Source of the DNA: Gyromitra esculenta
Lineage: Eukaryota > Ascomycota > Pezizomycetes > Pezizales > Discinaceae
Assembly (NCBI GenBank): GCA_038503075.1
Contig: JBCAML010000001.1
Span: 3,906,001 to 3,970,000, forward strand
DNA: 64,000 nucleotides
Reading direction: 5' to 3'
The stretch's first letter is position 1. Every line of letters begins with the position of its first letter. The position numbers were made by a program, and so were the translations under genes. Below are positions 61,152 through 64,000 of this stretch, one piece after another. The notes under the pieces are model-generated. The model was not told where the DNA came from. It saw only the letters and a program-made list of their open reading frames with translations, and did no database searches.

Positions 61152-63598
61152 TTCGATGATTGATTGAGTAATGACGTTTAGAGTTAGTGGAGATCACGGA
61201 AAACTCCACCGGATCGTTCCGGAACAGACCCTGTACTCCCGGCCAAGCTTTTCTGTTTATCTCAGAGCCCTGGCACGGGAGCATGCAGGGACAAACGTGG
61301 GGCATTAAGCCCCCTCATCGGAGATCACTCGTGGACTTGCATTTTTGCTTGCACAGGTATGAGCAGGTAGATCGGTGTTACACAGGTGGACCCTTACTGT
61401 TCTCGTCTCCCCTCGATCTCGTCCTATGCTATTAACCAGGAATAGCTTCGACGCGTGAGATTTCTTGTGTGTTGTGCATTTCCCCTTTCCGTTCTTTGTG
61501 GTCAAGCACCTAAGGACGGCTGCCCAGTCCCGATTATGGACACGTGCTGTATTCACTACAATCTACTGGTCCGATTGAAGAGACCAAGAGCGCAGCGATA
61601 AGTTACATGTACTTTCTACTTAGTGATCTGTTGGATATCTTCACGTGAGGGAGGTTGCTTCCCGATTTATGGCTCGACACTCTTCTTCGTTATTCGTCTT
61701 TCGTCAATAACAAAGTTGCCACTCGACGACTTGTTTAGGACCTCATAGTAGTCTTCCAGACTGTCAATAGAAATTTGAATTAATCTTTGCTTGGAATATA
61801 GGTTGCGGCGGAAAGGATGAATTCATAAGTCACAAAAGATGAGGAACAGCATTGGAGCGAGGACAACTAACCCTTTTGTTCTTATCTATACCCTAGCCGT
61901 CCCTCGGATTCTGGCAACCATTCGTTGGTGGTGGGACTCCGGCATCATTAAGGATTATTCAGATATTTCATAGTGAAAAGTATTCGTCGGATTCGGGAGT
62001 TGAGGAAGGAACTTCTTATACTGGCTGCTAATCCTCAATCTTTCCGTTTTTTGAATGCATCATACCCCTCGCCCCAAATTTGCCCCGCGAGTGGTCCTAT
62101 TGACGGTGACAGTAATATATTAGCAACTTCCAAAATGCAGAGTTCTTAGATTGTATTAGCATGGGATGTATTGTAACCCCACGAGTTTGGATCCTCGAAG
62201 TATACCCATGCCGTCCTAGACCTCACATCTTAAACTCACATCTATCTAGCCGTGGAGTTTTGATTTTGATTTTGATTTTGATTTTGGACTAAACAATAGC
62301 TGAGAGATATCTCAGGCGATGTTCGTGGTGGCTTTGGCCTAGGAAGCCTAACAATGAGATGGCAAGAGAGAGATATATTCCCATCCATATAATCTCGGTG
62401 ATAGCAGCGTATTTGGGAAAGAAGAGGATGTTTCCGTTTCGCAGATATTTGAATGGGCGTGAATGTGCGCGTGTTTGAATATACGCAGCCTAGATCTAAA
62501 GTGAGTAGACATTTAATGAAGTAGGATAGAACTTATCTCGAATACAGGTTCTTCTGTGCAATGTATATTATAATTCATGACAAAATATAGCAGCAAAATT
62601 GTGATATTCGCCTCCCAAATTTAAGGTCCCAATTTAAAACCCTATCATTGTTTTCGTAATGGGGAATCAATTATCTTATATTCCATATTAAAACAAATGA
62701 CATCAACGGAAAAGAGAGACCATGATACTAGGAACCTAGGGATATTCAATGGCTATTGGCATCTGGGTGATGTGGTGGTTAGGAATAGAGAAAGGAGGAA
62801 AGGCATCTCTGCGTAGAAATATAGCGAGTCCGAGGATATGGGTAACTGGTTCTATCTATGAATGAGTACATCGTAGGTGTTTATTGATGAATTGGTATAT
62901 TCTGTATAGAATCCTCGCTTTAATGTTCTGTAAGGGTGAGAATGTCCGATTTGAAAGAGTTTTTAGATATTGTTGATGAAATTAAGGAGGGAGGGGAGGG
63001 GAAGGGAGGGAAAGAGGATGAGAGAGACGGCAAGAAACTTCGAAAGCAACGTGTTACGCCCATTCCATCTCGTCCCAAATTCCGCCAAGCTTCTCCGAGT
63101 CTATCACGGGACACCAGCACCTCAGACAACTAAACCCATAATAAATACTTCCATCTTCACCATAAATCACTCGCGAAATTACCTACACGGTAGAAGCTAT
63201 AAACCACATTCCGCCAGTTCCACGAGCAATGACTTTGAATTCTCCATCCCTAATTCCTTTCACTCACCTCCTTGCTCCTCTCCTCCTATCCGACCCCAAA
63301 ACTCACCTTCTTCTAAGACTAACCCCCTCCCTGCTCCTTCACCTCCCCTCTCCATCCTATCTACCAGCAAAATGGAAAACCTTAGAAATCATCCGAGGCC
63401 CCGGACTTCACGTATCTCCCTCCCCTCCCTTCTACCACCACAGAAAAGCTAGCTAAATCATAAAGCTAAACCTTCAAATCCGCTACAACAATTATCGTCC
63501 CCCAACAAGCTTCGTAGAGGTCTTCGGAACCTGGATATCAAGCGCAAAAGTCCTCTACCCACACCATCCCAAAAGGCTATTACTAAAGTAAAAGACAG
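61152..63598. other. Intergenic, A+T-rich
   Basis: No supported gene. A (GATTTT)n array lies at 62258-62287, TACATGTA at 61604-61611, and a GGGAGG-rich purine tract near 62985-63020. Open frames at 62970-63456 are Pro/Ser-rich with no domain; some could be 5' exons of the ORF running off the right edge. Confidence 0.4.
62258..62287. repeat. (GATTTT)n hexamer repeat
   Basis: About four to five tandem gatttt units. Confidence 0.85.
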
Positions 63599-64000
63599 AT
63601 GTGGTCACAACTACTACTATTCCCATCTCTTCAAATTCCAGAAGAAGGGGGGGCGGACGTTATAATTAACCTAGCCCGCTCATCCCCAATCCCAGCGGCG
63701 ACGGAGATCCTGATATCAAAAGTCAGGCCGGTGGGTTTGCTGGTGGGTATTACTCTCGAATTTGAATTCTCGCGTATCGGGTTGTTGAGGGATCATTGTG
63801 TGGTGCCGGTGATGGGGGAAGTGATGGGAGTGACGGATAGAGCTGTGAGGAGGGCTTGGGGTGGGGTGAGCGAGGTGGCGCCGATGGTGGGGATGGTGGG
63901 GTATTTGGAGGGGGTCAGTGGGAGGGCGGAGTATGTTGGTATTGTTGCCGATGCAATTATGGGGGTTATTGGGAGGATGAAGGGTGATAGGCTGGATGGT
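63599..64000 (+). CDS. Partial hypothetical protein running off the window
   Basis: An uninterrupted frame of 134 codons to the window end, from an ATG at 63599 (MWSQLLLFPSLQ). It contains IPEEGGADVIINLARS, VRPVGLLVGITLEFEFSRIG and AEYVGIVADAIMGVIGRMKG. Valine/glycine-rich hydrophobic stretches alternate with charged residues. ACAG directly precedes the ATG and a CTAAAG branch-like motif lies just upstream, so 63599 could instead be the 5' edge of an internal exon. I do not recognise the family. G/T-rich coding sequence contrasts with the A/C-rich DNA just upstream. The 3' end is outside the window. Confidence 0.45.
   Translation, partial: MWSQLLLFPSLQIPEEGGADVIINLARSSPIPAATEILISKVRPVGLLVGITLEFEFSRIGLLRDHCVVPVMGEVMGVTDRAVRRAWGGVSEVAPMVGMVGYLEGVSGRAEYVGIVADAIMGVIGRMKGDRLDG

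Noticed and set aside
1..64000. CRISPR arrays, biosynthetic cluster, intact retrotransposon or viral insertion
   Set aside because: No spaced direct-repeat array, no PKS/NRPS/terpene motifs and no reverse transcriptase, integrase or transposase motif was seen; the organism is eukaryotic.

Overview
The window looks like nuclear DNA of a filamentous ascomycete (Pezizomycotina). The genes have several short GT-AG introns, mostly 60-120 nt, often with CTAAC/CTAAT-like branch sites. The proteins best match fungal families: a mannan polymerase-type mannosyltransferase, a fungal RGS protein, a MetR/CYS-3-type bZIP factor and Kgd4/Ymr31. Gene density is very low, about ten genes in 64 kb separated by long A+T-rich or simple-repeat spacers. 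That resembles expanded Pezizomycete (truffle- or morel-like) genomes, but the species cannot be fixed from the sequence alone.

Layout: 2.0-3.0 kb (+) is an orphan membrane protein. 6.85-7.75 kb (+) is the H/ACA snoRNP protein NHP2. 7.75-15.27 kb has no recognisable gene; it holds an 80-bp MITE and purine/simple-repeat DNA. 15.27-16.40 kb (-) is an RGS-domain protein. 19.66-22.31 kb (-) is a nine-exon RUS/DUF647 gene with two 13-nt micro-exons and a GC-AG intron. 23.54-23.95 kb (-) is KGD4. 24-34.9 kb is a gene desert. 34.96-36.38 kb (+) is a short-chain dehydrogenase. 38.11-39.81 kb (+) is MNN9. 43.0-45.6 kb (-) is an MHYT-domain membrane sensor. 45.6-57.1 kb is a large A+T-rich desert with a 156-bp MITE and decayed dispersed repeats. 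57.08-58.49 kb (-) is the bZIP factor. 59.87-61.15 kb (-) is a decayed aldo-keto reductase. From about 63.6 kb (+) an unidentified ORF runs off the end.

The genes do not form a pathway or cluster. They are dispersed functions: rRNA pseudouridylation, G-protein signalling, mitochondrial 2-oxoglutarate dehydrogenase assembly, Golgi mannosylation, sulfur-type transcriptional control and membrane sensing. I found no secondary-metabolite cluster, CRISPR array, tRNA, rRNA or intact autonomous transposon. The most unusual signals are the micro-exon/GC-AG architecture of the RUS gene, the dense microsatellite cluster abutting its start codon, two TA-flanked MITEs, and a roughly ten-fold excess of the palindrome TACATGTA. 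Spliced models were built by hand from splice signals, reading phase and remembered family motifs; transcript data have not been consulted.
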